A stretch of DNA of 64,000 nucleotides from Stromatinia cepivora (Eukaryota > Ascomycota > Leotiomycetes > Helotiales > Sclerotiniaceae), in contig RCTD01000019.1 in assembly GCA_014898415.1 (NCBI GenBank), positions 310,001 through 374,000 of the forward strand, read 5' to 3'. Below are positions 45,391 through 58,398 of the stretch, in pieces. Numbering within the stretch: the stretch's first letter is position 1; every line of letters starts with the position of its first letter. The notes beneath the pieces were generated by a model. The model was given only the letters and a program-made list of their open reading frames with translations. It was not told the DNA's origin and did no database searches. The position numbers were made by a program, and so were the translations under genes.

Positions 45391-47026
45391 GTTAGAGTTT
45401 AAACTTGTTGGTTGGTTCGTTCGAATGTATGTGCGGATGTATGGATCGTTTGTGAGGTAATTGCTGGACGCAATTTTTGGAGGAATTATTTCAAATGAAA
45501 GCCATTAAGAAGTGAGTGAGTTGTTCGACGGTTCGTGAATTGAAGGACCTTATTTTGTGTATGGATATCTAGAAGGCTATAGACTGTGAGTTGTTTGATC
45601 TCGATGGGCTAAGTTTGACTTAATGCAAAGGGTCCAGGAGTAGTAGGTACGTAAAACACAGCCGTAGTTGAATACTTACAAGGAGTGAATTTGGGTTATG
45701 TAGATCACGGATTGAAGACTCTTTGTAGAGAAATTAAAAGCAAAACATAAAATACAAAATACAAAATACAAAATATCTGTACTGAGAAATGAATTGTAGA
45801 ATGAGGGAATTGAAAGGTTTTGAATGCGTCCAGAAGGAAGAAGGCGCAAAGGGGAGAGATTAAAAGATTTGTAGCTGGAACAAATTAGACCAATGAAATA
45901 ACTGTTAGGTAAGTAAGTTAAGTAAGTTAAGTAAGCTAGTAAGTATTTTGAGTTCTGACAGGGAATAATAATTTAGTCATGCATGCGCAGTTTATTTAAA
46001 TTTGGGGTACTTATCTTTGTACGGTGTGAAATGTATGAATGTTACACGTATGGATAGAATTTAAGAAGAGCTGTTGGTTATTTGAAGATATACAAATGTG
46101 ATTAAGTTTTCAGCCAAGATAGATGAATGGAGATGATAATTCTCTAATGTTTACGAAGTTATTATAATTACAAGTGATAGTTTGGATAAGTTTGATCCTT
46201 CCAGTTTAGAAGGTTCTATCATCCAGCTTTTTATTAAGGGCTGGGCGCTACACTAATAGATGAACTGATATATAAGGTTATACTTTCTGCTTTTCTCAAC
46301 AGGGCTATGCTAACTTCTCACACCAAAGCTTTTATAAAGCTTTTATCATATTGGATTAAGAAATCCTTATCCTCAAATATTAATATTTCACCGCATCAAT
46401 CCATTTCCCCCATTAAAAAGAAACCCCTGAACCAACAATCTAAAACTAACTAGATTAAGCTGGCACACAAGTAGGGCGGTGCAAGTAGTGCATTAGTTTT
46501 AAATCTAATCCCAAAGGGGGAATAAGGGGTGTTTTTGTTGAAACATGACTGGTTGACCCCGTCGACGAAATGCGATACAAAAATGGAGAGGGGATTCTCG
46601 TATATCACCGTTTACTATTGGCGAAGATGATAAGATGAGTGCGCTATTTTGCAGAACACGGCATCAGAATGTATAACCCCGTAGTTCAGCAAAAAGGAGA
46701 ATGATAAAAGTTTATTTCTTGCCCCACATCACATTCAAAAAGAAAAGTTAAGCTGATATTCTCCAATGAGCAATCTCCATTCAACCAACCTCATGCTCAA
46801 AGATACTGACTGGGCAGCCAAACAAACTTTATGCCGCCCCCATCTTTATGAAATTCTTTGAAAGGCTTCCAAACTTAAGGCGAGACGACGTGCATCAGTA
46901 GTACCGCCGATTGACGCGCGGTGTCGGTGAAAGTATCTCACCAACATGCTGAGGGTAACCCAGTTTGTACAATAGTCTTACGCGTACATACAACCATAAC
47001 AACACCACAGTATCGCATCGTATAAA
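45391..47026. other. Divergent intergenic region
   Basis: About 1.6 kb between the starts of the GT32 gene and the hydrolase gene. It holds short direct repeats (AAAATACA at 45748-45770; AAGTTAAGTAAGT at 45911-45935) and an AT-rich middle. No gene seen. Confidence 0.4.
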
Positions 47027-48885
47027 ATGCGCTTACATGAATGCAACCGCAGTATTCGCATACTTCCAGTATTGACACGAGCTACAACAAAGAAATGGTC
47101 ACTTCAAAGAACGAGGCAATTGGCAACAGCTCCATCACTGCAAGTGGAAAGATATGATATCACTTGTGGTATCTCGGGAGGAATCACCGTCGAGTAGGTT
47201 GGCAATTTATCTTTTCTATTTATCCGGCCATTGATCCTGCCGAGTTTTTGACGCAAGAACCCTGGCATGGGATTCTAAATTCTTTTACGGAATTCACGCA
47301 TCACGTGCGGGACGACCAAGCGGTCTATCCCCCTCCCCGGCAGCTATCTTGGCTGCGCGCAAGTGTTCTCGGCCAAGTCTGAAAAGGTTCAAATGGAGGT
47401 TTGTGGTGTAAGTATCCATTATACAAGTGATGGGCGTGGTTTTCGTACTGCCAGCTCAAGGGTTCTCACATGTTCAATATTGGTTAGTGATATATTTCAA
47501 TAGTGTTGTTGATGGTTGGGATAGTCAAGCTAATATTGTGTATACAGAGTTCACAATCCAATCCTCCTTCGCAATTCTCCAACGACACCTCTGGTTATCT
47601 ACCTTCCACCATATCCATCATCTCCACTTCCACCACTACACCCGCCTTCATGGTTGTTAAATTCATATCCTGTCTTCAACATTCCCTATCGCTGGTCTCA
47701 TAACCCTAGCATATCATTTCGCAACCAAAAATCACATCCATTTCCAATACCACGTAAGTAAACGGAGAGTCTTAGTACTACTCAAGTAAAAAGACTTCCC
47801 GGATTTTTATTTTGATAGTAGTGACTCACCTACTTAAACATTTACTCACCTTCACCCTAGTTCATGATACACTTCAGGCCTATAGTTGGCTCCTGAACCG
47901 TTACCTCCCATATCTATTACTGGGGGGCAGATCCTTGGACACAACCTCCTTAATCAATCATCCACAACCGATCCAACGACCACTTCTAATCTACGGATCA
48001 TACCTTGGCGGTACTCTTGCTACCTCTCTCGCACTCACTGAATCCTACAATTCCCCTTTGCTACCCACCAACATCCAGTCCCTCATAGTGCACAATGGAA
48101 TCTTCGACTGGACTCCCATCTCAACCACTCCCGACCCCTCAATCTTTCCTTCTGAATCCTCCAACTCCTCATCACCGAAACCTTCTTACAATGACCTCTC
48201 AACCTTAGAATTATATACCCATTCTCCCTGGACAAGTAGGACCCTACACGCCCTCAAAACCCGCCTCTTTCCATCCCCATCCCAGACATTCGACCCTTTC
48301 GCCTCACCTCTCCTCTTCTTCCGCAACCCTGGCATCCAAGTTCCACAACGCTGGCCTATTCCACCTCCACTCTCCTCATCCTCATCTCCATCTCGTCGAC
48401 CCCCTTCATCCTCCCCCACCAATAAACAAACATCCCCAAAACCAGCAATCAATTCCACAGAATCCGATAACTTCCCTCCCTATACCAATCCCTCCTCCCC
48501 ACCCCAAAATCCCCGAAACAAAACCTCAACGCTCTCCTCCACATCAGACGAAGAATACCCCCACGAACCCCTCCTCGAATCCCGAAAAGCAAATCTGTAC
48601 TTCCCACACCCAAATTCCTCCTTACAAACCCCCAGATCTCTATTTACCTATTCCTCTTCTACTGCACAAAACTCAACTACACAGACACATATGAAAGAAA
48701 AAGAAGAAGATCAAAATATCTTCAAGCAACAAGCGCAAGAATTATCAAAGCTAATGAGAAGGAGTATAAGGGAGTCCGAATTCAAGAAGGGGGTTAAGGA
48801 GGTGGAGATTGAGGAGGAGGGTTGGGATGGGGAAAGGGAGAGGGAGAGGTTGGTGAGGGAGTGGATTGAAGAGGGTGGTTTCTGA
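47027..48885 (+). CDS. Alpha/beta-hydrolase-like protein
   Basis: Exons 47027-47193, 47548-47753 and 47861-48885 join in phase to 465 residues. The N-terminal 35 residues are Arg/Thr-rich without acids (RSIRILPVLTRATTKKWSLQ), suggesting mitochondrial targeting. The fold is suggested by TPLVIYLPPYP (beta strand and oxyanion loop), HDTLQAYSWLLNRYLP and RPLLIYGSYLGGTLATSLAL, where Ser of G-S-Y-L-G-G sits at the nucleophile elbow. The usual G-x-S-x-G is not met exactly, so activity is uncertain. The C-terminal 200 residues are Ser/Pro-rich, then strongly acidic and basic, and unlike an enzyme core. The first intron is unusually long (354 nt). Confidence 0.72.
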
Positions 48886-49363
48886 TGGGATGATGGGGTG
48901 AATTGAAAGGGGAAAGGAAGGGGGTTCATGTAGAATGATGTTTTAAGGAAGGAAGAAGTTGTATAGTTTAGATTAGCGATTGTTCACTGGGACTTCGTCG
49001 AGATGGTCCAAACCCGATGGAATGTACTCAATTATAGGATTGTACGGTATAGATGTAGATGTAGAGTGCTAAAAAGAGCGCTATGAATATAACGATTCAT
49101 ATGCTTACAAGTGATAGGAACAGTAACATTACATAACACTGTTGAACTCATGAGTTGATTCTAATCATCTATGCTTGCTTCCTGGTATATGTGCTTACTT
49201 ATCTATATCTATCCATTTATGTGTACCCGAGTTTGTCTCTGATATAACTAATTCTACATCTAAATCTAAATCTCTATCGCTAATATCTAATCCCCTTAAA
49301 AATTTTTAAATCTTGTATATAAATCCCTTCATCCCTCCCACTACATATTCCCAACAGCACACC
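48886..49363. other. Convergent 3' spacer
   Basis: About 0.48 kb between the stops of the hydrolase (+) and histidine phosphatase (minus) genes. It has AT-rich trailer sequence with a short ATCTAAATCT repeat near 49255-49272. No gene. Confidence 0.5.
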
Positions 49364-50296
49364 CTAAGCAACAACCACCACTTCCTTCACCATCTCCTTC
49401 CCCTCCTCATTCTCAACCCCATCCCTAACCTTCTGCTGAAACCCATCCTTCTGCCATCCATTCTCAGCCGCCAATTTCAAATTCCTCTGTTCCTCTACCG
49501 AAAGAGGTTTTTCAGTTCCCTTTCTCCGCTCTCTACTCTCTTTCGTTTCTTCAATCGATGCATTTGCATTGGTATAATCCGCGGCGCGGAAATTATAGGA
49601 GCGGAATTCGGTGTTGGACCAGCCGGTGCCGACGAAGAGAGTGGAGTCTTCCCACTATTTGGGGGAAAGTGTGTTAGTGGTTATTTGGATGTATGGACGG
49701 GAGTGTGGAATGAGGAATGGGGAAGAGAGGGAATGAGGGAGATAAGAAAAATATATATATACACATACATCATCAGTAAAATAATGCAAAAAACCCCCAT
49801 GCGTCACAACCACAATATTAACATCCTCGACGCCCTCCCTCTCAGCCTTCATCCCCAAACCCCTCAACCAAACCCTCGCTTCCCGCGCCCGTTTCTCAAT
49901 CGCAGGCGCATTAGCATCCCACCTCCCCACCTTACTATTCCACCCCTGAGTGACCAACCCCAAATCCACACTTCCGGCAAACTCCTCCGCGAGCGCCGCG
50001 GGCTCAGAACCCGTATCGCAGGGTAACGTAGAAGTTTCTTGGATTTCGGGGAGAGCGATGACTTTGATGCCGTGGGCGATGGCGGTGGGGAAGGAATAGA
50101 GGGCTGTGTAGAGGGTGCGGCGGAGAGGGGAGGCGATGATGTGGGTTATTTTTTCGGGGGAGGGGAAGGTTTGTGAGAGGGTTTCGCATTGGGATTTTCC
50201 GGTGGGGGTGAGGAGGGGGTCGGGCATTGAGTGGTTTGCGGTGCTGAGGTTGTGGAAACCTTGGGCGTGGCGGATGAAGTGGAGGGTTATGGTCAT
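49364..50296 (-). CDS. Histidine phosphatase (phosphoglycerate mutase-like)
   Basis: Exons 50296-49769 and 49654-49364, with a 114-nt intron, give 272 residues. The catalytic RHG-type motif is HFIRHAQGFHN (R9, H10), where the phospho-accepting His sits. The second-half motifs ASPLRRTLYTA and VVTHGGFLHYF supply the other Arg and His. The chosen Met (MTITLHFIRHAQ) places the motif at the usual distance from the N-terminus; the frame is open further upstream but looks like leader. The second exon (WEDSTLFVGTGWSNTEFRSY) is the conserved end of fungal members. The substrate is unknown; this branch of the superfamily includes many general phosphatases besides true mutases. Confidence 0.9.
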
Positions 50297-50859
50297 TTTG
50301 ATGATGTGGCTTTGTGGTTGGTGTCTGATCTCGTAGGTTGGAAATGTCGGGTATGGTAGGTTGGAAATGCCGGGTATGGTTGATGGCCAATTGATGTTCG
50401 CAGAGGAGAAAGTTATATGGAAAGAAAAAAGTAAATATACACGTCGATTTCTAATCCTTCTTTCCAGCAAGCAATTAGCAATTTATAATCATGAGAAAAT
50501 ATCAATTGGGAACCTATACCGAGATAATCTTATGAAAGAATCTTGGGAATAAAAAATATATATAATGGCCTTGTGATGAATGACTCTTACATGTGAATAT
50601 TTTCACGATGATGTAGAATCAGAGACTTGAGAGAAGTTTGGGAAATTTTGGCGATGACGTGGTGGGAATTCAGGGCAGGGGAAATGTTTGGATGGGGAAG
50701 GTTAGCCGATCATCACGTGGGAGGGGCAAATGGCAGGTCACAAGACTTCAAGCTGTCTTGTGAATTATTTTAATCTCTGAATAGATTGAACAAAGGATTC
50801 CTGAGGATATTCATTGTGGATTTCTCTCCTATAGGTGTCTCATTCATGGCACTGTCAGT

Positions 50860-51780
50860 CTCTGATTGATACTTGTCACACCAAGCCTTGAACTTCAAAC
50901 AGTTTTCCTGGCTTTGGAAGCGTATGTGCTGGAACATCAATAACACATTCCGAAGAGAAGTTGTGCTTCTTCAGTCTAGCATAGAAAATTGCATGAATCT
51001 GACAGTTTCTTAATATCTGCTTCCTTGTGCGTTTCCTCGTACACTCAACTTAACGTGAAGTATAAGGTGTATACTGTGTTACATTTCTCAAAGTATCCTG
51101 CGGTTTAGATATACAACTCATCCTTCTATCGAGGAGCTTGTTGAGCTCCCAGGAACATTGTGAAGAAGCTTATTGCGAGAGAGGATGTCCGACGAGTTCA
51201 TGTTGCATATGCGATAAAAGCTTCCGGAAAGTCGAACCTGTCACCCATGACCATGTGGCCATCGTTGGCTAACATGCTTGCGTACAAAACAAGGTAAAGA
51301 TCAGATTGGTTTATTGGAAGACAATGGAAAAACATAGTCATCAGTATGGGATCCGTATATCCCTCTATACTTGGAGAAATATCACCAATTTCAACTATCA
51401 GGACTACTTTTCATCCTTTCTAGACTTGTCTCTCGGACGTATCAGCTCTAGATCTACGCAGCTGTCTTGTCAAATCAAAGAATCGGTCCAGGATTTTTTC
51501 ATCCTAAGTTAAAGGGATGAAGCTTTGCACCTGTTGTGTTCCGCGGGGAATGAGAATCAAAAATGATGCACGTATGAAGGGCTCGTAGGATATTAAAGTT
51601 GTAGACAAGCCCATATAACTTCCGCCAGTAATATGCATCACTTGTGGCTCCCATCCTAAGAGGAAACGCATGAAGTATCGTTCGGGGATATCCAATAGTC
51701 CAGACTGGCAGATCAGACCAAATTTTATATGTTGGCAAAGCCAAAAATCTTTAGAAATAGATTAATTATTGAATCAATTC
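50860..51780 (-). pseudogene. Possible decayed gene, not identified
   Basis: Three minus-strand patches look protein-like but lie in different frames with stops between them: about 51700-51504 (PERYFMRFLLGWEP), 51300-51200 (YASMLANDGHMVMGDRFDFP), and 51000-50885, which ends in a stop after about 40 clean residues (FYARLKKHNFSSECVIDVP). Introns could explain some breaks, but I could not join them into one phase-consistent model. I do not recognise the family. It may be a relic or simply chance. Confidence 0.25.
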
Positions 51781-52602
51781 TATTCTCCATGATAATTTCA
51801 AGAATTCAATACATCTCATTGTTGGACTGCAGCCCATACTGGGAGCAATAGATAGAGGGTCAATGACAATGATATTTGTCACTATGACAGGGATAATACT
51901 GTCGTTACCGCAATGGCAGATGCGATCCTGTGCTATAAGTATCTACGGCCTGAGGATAGTTGATCTTGCTTAACAGCATGGCTGAACTCTGTCCCAGGTT
52001 ACTATCCAAGCGACCTTTCGTCTGGCATACCTTTCCAAACCCAATCGTTTATAATTTATTCGTAATTGAATGAGAAGTAGTCCTGACTTCATACACTCTA
52101 ATTTCTCTTCCTGGAGCCGGGCATCATTCCATGGGGTATACTCTCAAATCTGGATTCGAGGTCCTCAAGCTTGACAGCTGGCTTCAACATATAGAATTGG
52201 AGTAGCGGCTCGAGGACCACTCAGATCTTGATCTCACGATGGAAAAAGCGTGTCAGTTATTCGATGATATATTAAAGCCGTAGAAGTGCACCATTCGTTT
52301 TACGAATCAATGAAATAATTGCTAAAAGATGGTCTAGAAGACATCCGAATCGGCGCCAAAGAGCGGGAAAGTAGTGTTGCTATTTCCTGAAACAGATAAA
52401 AAAAAAGATTGCTAGAATGAATCTGGCCTTTAACCTCTACTTAAGAATCTCTAAACGATATCCCATGATAGTCCGTGCATTACCACCACGTGACTCATAC
52501 TGCTGCAATCAGTGCATTTTTCGACCGCTAAACACATGGATAATATACACCATCTTAACAACTACGTCGTCATCCACTACTAGAAGATAACTTCTAAAAT
52601 AA

Positions 52603-52684
52603 GCCTGCTTGGCGCAGTGGTAACGCGTAGCACTTGTAGGTAAACGAAATGCTAAGATCATTGGTTCGATTCCAGTAGTAGGCA
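52603..52684 (+). tRNA. tRNA-Thr (anticodon UGU) with 10-nt intron
   Basis: Acceptor stem GCCTGCT/AGTAGGC (seven pairs, one G-T), D arm GCGC-AGTGGTAAC-GCGT, anticodon stem TAGCA/TGCTA, T arm ATTGG-TTCGATT-CCAGT, discriminator A at 52684. The anticodon TGT is at 52635-52637. The loop is 10 nt too long unless an intron (52639-52648) follows the base 3' to the anticodon, the canonical tRNA intron site. A TTTT run 12 nt downstream can end Pol III transcription. Confidence 0.9.
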
Positions 52685-53510
52685 AAGCTCACCTGTAAAA
52701 TTTTGGTCGTCCTTTTGCCATTCTTTTCGCGGTCGATATTCGGTCTTGAACTTTTGACGTGGGAGGTTGATGTTTGCTGATGATTTTATTCATTTGCATA
52801 CGGAGCACTGATAGAATGGAACTTTTTAGTGGAGATATTATGGATTGTGGATGGCGGGCCAAGAATGAATGGTTTCCGGGGTAGGTAGCTTAATACCATA
52901 CATATCACTATTTTATTATTCTAAATCGAGCCGACAATTAAAAATACTTGGATTATTTTTATTATTTTTATATCGTCTGAAAGTTTCATTATCTATCAAA
53001 AAATATACAGGATTATTTTTTACTATTTGCCATTTTGTGTTAGAACTATCGGTTCTCTGTTGATCAGTTCATAGTTTGTTTCATCTGAAAATAAACATTA
53101 AATATAACTTCCTCCGCATCAAATCTCAGGATCAGAAATGTCAAACAATGATCACCAAAAATATGAAAAGAAAGCAAATAAAGAAATAAAAAGAATCCAT
53201 GCACTAACTACTATATTATAGCAAGTGATCTAGTCTTAATAAAGCTAATGGATAACATTACAAATACTCATATATAGGATATAATACGTACGACATAATC
53301 ATCTCTCATCTCATCTCCCTTCCCCTTCTACAGAATCAACCAAGTCAAAAACGTATCCACGTGAAAAAAATCTATCTCTAACGCACCCATCTTTCTCATA
53401 AGGTCGTGAATTCAATCAAGTCGAAACATAGCAAATAAGGCCACCAAAAGCGTCATTCTATGCCCATTTATTGAAACGACCAGCACGAACATCACAGTAT
53501 CACCACCCAT

Positions 53511-56500
53511 CTAAGCATCCGCTTTCTTCTTCGAGAACCATCCCTTTTTCGCACTCTTCCCATCATCTTCCCCCTGACTAGCACCCTTCGGTACTCTCAC
53601 CAACCAATACATACCAATAGCGCCCGCAACATTGAACGCGACATAAACCCACAACAAGCCCCAATTCCTCCACACATCACTGTAATGACTATTTACTGCC
53701 GCCAAGAACACATTCGTATCTTTGATACTACAGAACTCGCAATTGGTCATCGCCTCTGGATTATTCAGATATCCACCTGCGACGCTGATATAAGAATTGA
53801 GGTATTCGCCGCATGTTTGGGAAGAAGGAGGATTGAAATGAAGATATTCGATGGAATCGCATACGACTTCTGTGTTGGCAAGTCCGGTAGCCATCATTCC
53901 CGAGACGAGATATGTGAAAGGTGAGACGCGGTACATGAAGATCCAGAATCCAGGGAGAGCGGTAGGACTAGCGAGGACACCGCAGAAAATGAGACAGAGA
54001 GAGAACAGGAGGTTAGCTACATTTCCTGCCGTTTCCGCAGTTTCCATCCCGGCAATGATGAAATCGGTAAAGGTGGATGTGAACATTAGGAAAGCCCAAA
54101 CGAAAGCGAACATGAGACCGCTGCGCTCGTTGACGGCGTTGGTCATTTCGGCATTTCGGTAGAGACCGATAGGATAATACCAGGTTACGAAGATGATAAC
54201 CGCCATAAGGGTATTCCATGGAAGCTCGACAATGATGTTGGAGAGGATAAAGACCTTCCAGGAGTAGGTTTTGGAAGGGCGTTCGCGAACTTCGTAGAGG
54301 GAACGTTGAGTTACGAAATGGGGCAGGATTTGTTGAACAAGATTACCAAAGATAGTGAGGAGCATGAAGATGGCGAAAAGTTGGTTTTGCATTCCTTGAA
54401 GAGAAGTTTTGGTGTCCCAGAAAGAGAATCCTATGAAGAGGCCCTGCTGATTGTTGGTTACATGATCTTATGAATTATCTTATGGAGATATGACTTACAA
54501 CACAAGTACAGAGGATAGTCTTGGAGTAAAGATAAGGAGGGGTACGCCAGTACTGTTGAAACACTCGAATAAGGACAACCTGTATTTGGGTTCCAAATCC
54601 TGCAGCAAATGAATTGAGTGACGTAGGGTCGTTTTCGACTTGCTTTTGAGAGAGCGTATTTTTCAGTTCTGCAAGGTGCGCCTTCACTTCCTGACGTTCT
54701 GGGGAGTTTCTCCAGGTCTCTGGCCAGTTTATCGAGGTGTCGGACCCAGGAGCGGCGCCAATAACTGCATTGAATGTCAGTGGAAGTCAACAATGATCTA
54801 TTCAGTGATAAACCTTACCTTCAAGCATCCATTCTGCAGGATTGGCCAAATCTCCACAAGGAGGAGCACCATTGCGCTCAAAATAGTCAGTCAAGACCTT
54901 CGAATGGTCGCCAATTTTGCCAAAATACACAGTCTTTCCGCCTTTCGCTAAGAATAATAGACGATCAAACTCCTGAAATAGAATGGCAGAAGGTTGATGG
55001 ATCGTGCAAAGGATAGCTTGACCATTGTCCGCGAGTTTACGAAGCAACGCACAGATAGACCAGGCTGTTTGAGAGTCTAAGCCAGAAGTGGGTTCATCAA
55101 GAAATAGAAGAAGAGCCGGCTTTGCTGCAAGTTCAACACCAATCGTGAGACGTTTACGCTGTTCAACATTAAGACCTAGATGACTTGTGAGACACGATTT
55201 GAAAAAGCAAGTACAAATGGGAACGAGTGCGTACCTTCACCTGGAACACCAACAACAGCATCAGCATATTCTTCCATCTCTAAGACTTTGATGACTTCAT
55301 CAACATACGCGAGCTTTTCAGCACGTGGAGTAGCCTTCGGCTGACGCAGAATGGCGCTGAAAACCAGTGCCTCTCTAACAGTAGATGTAGCCAAATGGAG
55401 ATCCTGTTGTTGGACGTAACCTGTTTTTCTTTGGAAGCCAAGATCTCTTTGTCGGCCATCTACAAGCATTTGTCCAGTGACAACACCCATGGTTACACGC
55501 GAGGCGAGGACATCGAGAAGAGTTGTCTTTCCAGCACCAGAGACACCCTAAGACGATATAGTCAGTTAATGTTGCGCGAAGCTTGGCACGCTGAAAAGGC
55601 TTACCATCAAAGCTGTCAGAGTACCAGGCTTGACCCATCCATCAACTCCATCTAATAGTTTCCTAGGCTCACCCTTGATCTTGATATCATAATTAACATC
55701 GTCCCAATGGAATATGGCAGTCTGCTTTTGGATACTAGGTGGCGCATCTGGGATAGTCTTCGTTCTGGTAACAGTTGCAGCGGTCATACGATCGTCCATT
55801 TTGGCTTCCTCGTCGGATGCTTTGGAAACATAAGGTATGCGACCACGGCGGAATAGAAGAACTTCTCCTTTGGACTTTTTGGCTGAGATGAATTCGCTGG
55901 CGCTTAGGTAAACGGCGCAACCAAAAAGCATGAAACCGATCATGGCGCCCAAGTTTCTGCCGAACGATATTAGCTAGAGTCTCAAAAGCCAGTTTGAAAT
56001 TAAAGCTCACCTCCAGAGATGCGTGTGAGAGTAACCATAGTTAACTTCAATGTATCTATCGCCATCGACGTAATTTGCGCCGGCTGCAGCACCGGTGGTG
56101 GAGCAAATTCTCTCATCAGCGCCGGCATTTGTGTAATTTACGCCAGAGGGTACGAATACGGAGCAGGGAATCTGCCTGCCGTGGAATTCATTAATCATCA
56201 AAGCCTCAAACCCGTAACTAACTGGGTCGATGTAATTGATCCAACGGAACCACGGGTGCATATCTCTAATTGGGACTGCAAATCCAGTATAAGTGACGAT
56301 AGCAAGGATAAAGATGGCAGCTGGCGCCATTGCCTGTTTTTGTTAGCACCTTGAATAATGAGAGGTGTATAAGAGCGCAAACCTCTGACAAACTTCGTGA
56401 TAGTGAAGCGATGGACCGAAAGAACATAGACATTGTCAAAGTACACATGAAGGTAAATAGGAAGAACACAAAGAAATGCTCGGGGGTTCTCCGTAGATTT

Positions 56501-58398
56501 GTCATAAAGTAAAGAGCAAGATCAAATACAATAGTCGTGAATACTTTATTCGGTATGTCGCACAACATGGACCCACAGGCCTCTGCTACTGGATGATAGA
56601 AAGCGTATTTGGTATGTTTTTCAACGATTGGTCTTTGCGCATAAAGAGTGAGAATTTCCAGCATACTCTGAAATCCTGCCATCAAGATGGCGAAAAACAA
56701 AAGGGCGCCTCTGCTGTAAAGACTGTTGGTATCATTTGGAAGATTGTAGAAAACACTACCAAGAATCAAAGCCATCACAGCTTGACCTAACATTTGATGT
56801 CAGTATATGCCTCACTATATATCTACGAGCTGGAACATACCTATAAGACCGGATAAGAGAATAGTCATATCACCTCGAAGTCTTTGAAATCCACGCTCCA
56901 CGCATAATCTGATCTGCATAGGAAGTGAAATTGTATATGGACTCTTAATACGTTGACCCTTAGCCTGAGCTGCCTTCCTCGAATGCTTGAAGTCGTCAAG
57001 GGCTTGTCCGCCAATGGGGAATTCGGCGTCAAATTGGTCGATCTCCCGGAGTAGCTGTGCTCTATCCTCACTATTTTGCCAAACTGCGGCGAATTCATCC
57101 GGGGTGTATGGAGTCTTGCCTTCGAAACCAGGTCGAACGATTCTCTCTGCCGGGGATGTAATTGAAGTTAAGAAGTCAGCAGTAGTCTGTCGAGCTGGGC
57201 AGTCAAATCCTAGATTGATGAAAAATGTCTTCGCCGCGTTAATATCACCAAAATAAATTTGCCTTCCTTCGTAAAGTACAGCCACCTTGTCGAACAGGTC
57301 ATAGATTGACTGAGAAGCCTGATAAATGGCTACTACAGCTGTGGATCCAGTCATTTCCGTAGAGTTCCTAAGAGTCTTGACAAATTCCAATGCAGTCGCA
57401 GAATCTAAACCTCTCGTACTGTTATCCCAGCACTGAAGGGGGCTTCCACCTAAAGCAGCTTCCGCAATACTGACACGCTTTCTCTCACCACCACTCACTC
57501 CTCGAATAAAATCATTACCCACTTTCGTATTGAATGTATGAGAAAGTCCGAAAGTGGCCATCATGACATCTCGAAGATGATCAGCGTATTGCTCTCTTGT
57601 AACACCGGGTATGCGGTTCCGAGGGGCTTTAGCCTTAGCTGCAAATGATAATGTTTGCGCCACTGTCAATTGAGGGAAATGTACATCAACCTCTGCTTGG
57701 TATATGCACTCCCCCCTGAAATCGTTGTGCATAGTTTCCATTGGAATTCCCTGATAGTTGATATATGTGTTCTTATCAACAAAAAATCCCGATGTCTCTC
57801 CAGATATGGTCTTTAATAAAGTTGAGCACCCAGATCCAGGTCGACCAAGCACGACAAGCATTTCTCCACTTCTAACAAGTCCATCAAAATCTCTTAAAAT
57901 CTGAATTTTGGTTGGTTTGCTGAGTCCAAGAGCCCTCTTTCCCATGCCGACAATTTCCAGTGGGTAGTTGCCAAAAGTCTTTTGATAGTCGGTTGGTTCA
58001 CCAAATCCATGAGCGTTCAAGTTTTTATAGGCGATTCCTGCCGTCCTGTTGGGATATCTTTCCGGATCTCGAGATTGAATGTGGACGAGATGTTTCGTCC
58101 ATGCTCTAGGACTGAACTTCTCTGATGATGGATCGAGTCTAGGGTCATCTGATCCAAGGAATGGGTTGACATTATGATCATGAACACCTTCCATAGATCT
58201 TTGCGTAATTTGCCTCGCAAGTGTACGAATGGCAGCATCTTCCCTTTCTCTCGTCGAGTCTAAAGTCGAGGATTCTGTATCACTATCTTTCCGTTCATGA
58301 CCGACATTTCGGTATGATTTTTCCTCGATAACCTCATCCACTTTCTCAGCAACAGCCTCACTTTGAGGTAGAACCCCAAAAGGCGCCGAAGTGGCCAT
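53511..58398 (-). CDS. PDR-type ABC multidrug efflux transporter (ABCG, AtrD/CDR-like)
   Basis: Eight exons (58398-56841, 56786-56383, 56333-56011, 55956-55605, 55547-55235, 55175-54819, 54764-54499, 54443-53511) join in phase to 1,501 residues, a full-length (NBD-TMD)x2 pump. NBD1 has the PDR-specific Walker A GRPGSGCS (185-192, Cys instead of Lys), signature [14 protein letters not shown] and degenerate Walker [16 protein letters not shown]2 has a canonical Walker A GVSGAGKT (880-887), a degenerate signature [12 protein letters not shown] and Walker [15 protein letters not shown]. Each TMD shows several hydrophobic helices, and an extracellular Cys-rich loop precedes the last helix ([15 protein letters not shown]). 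Such plasma-membrane pumps export azoles, plant phenolics and other toxic compounds. The tail is Lys-rich. Gene structure is certain; the substrate range is inferred from the family. Confidence 0.95.

Larger units (their letters stand above)
50297..53510. other. Mostly gene-free region with one tRNA and a possible gene relic
   Basis: 3.2 kb between the histidine phosphatase start and the ABC-transporter stop. Apart from the tRNA at 52603-52684 and the possible relic at 50860-51780, I see only AT-rich sequence and short frames. Confidence 0.4.
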
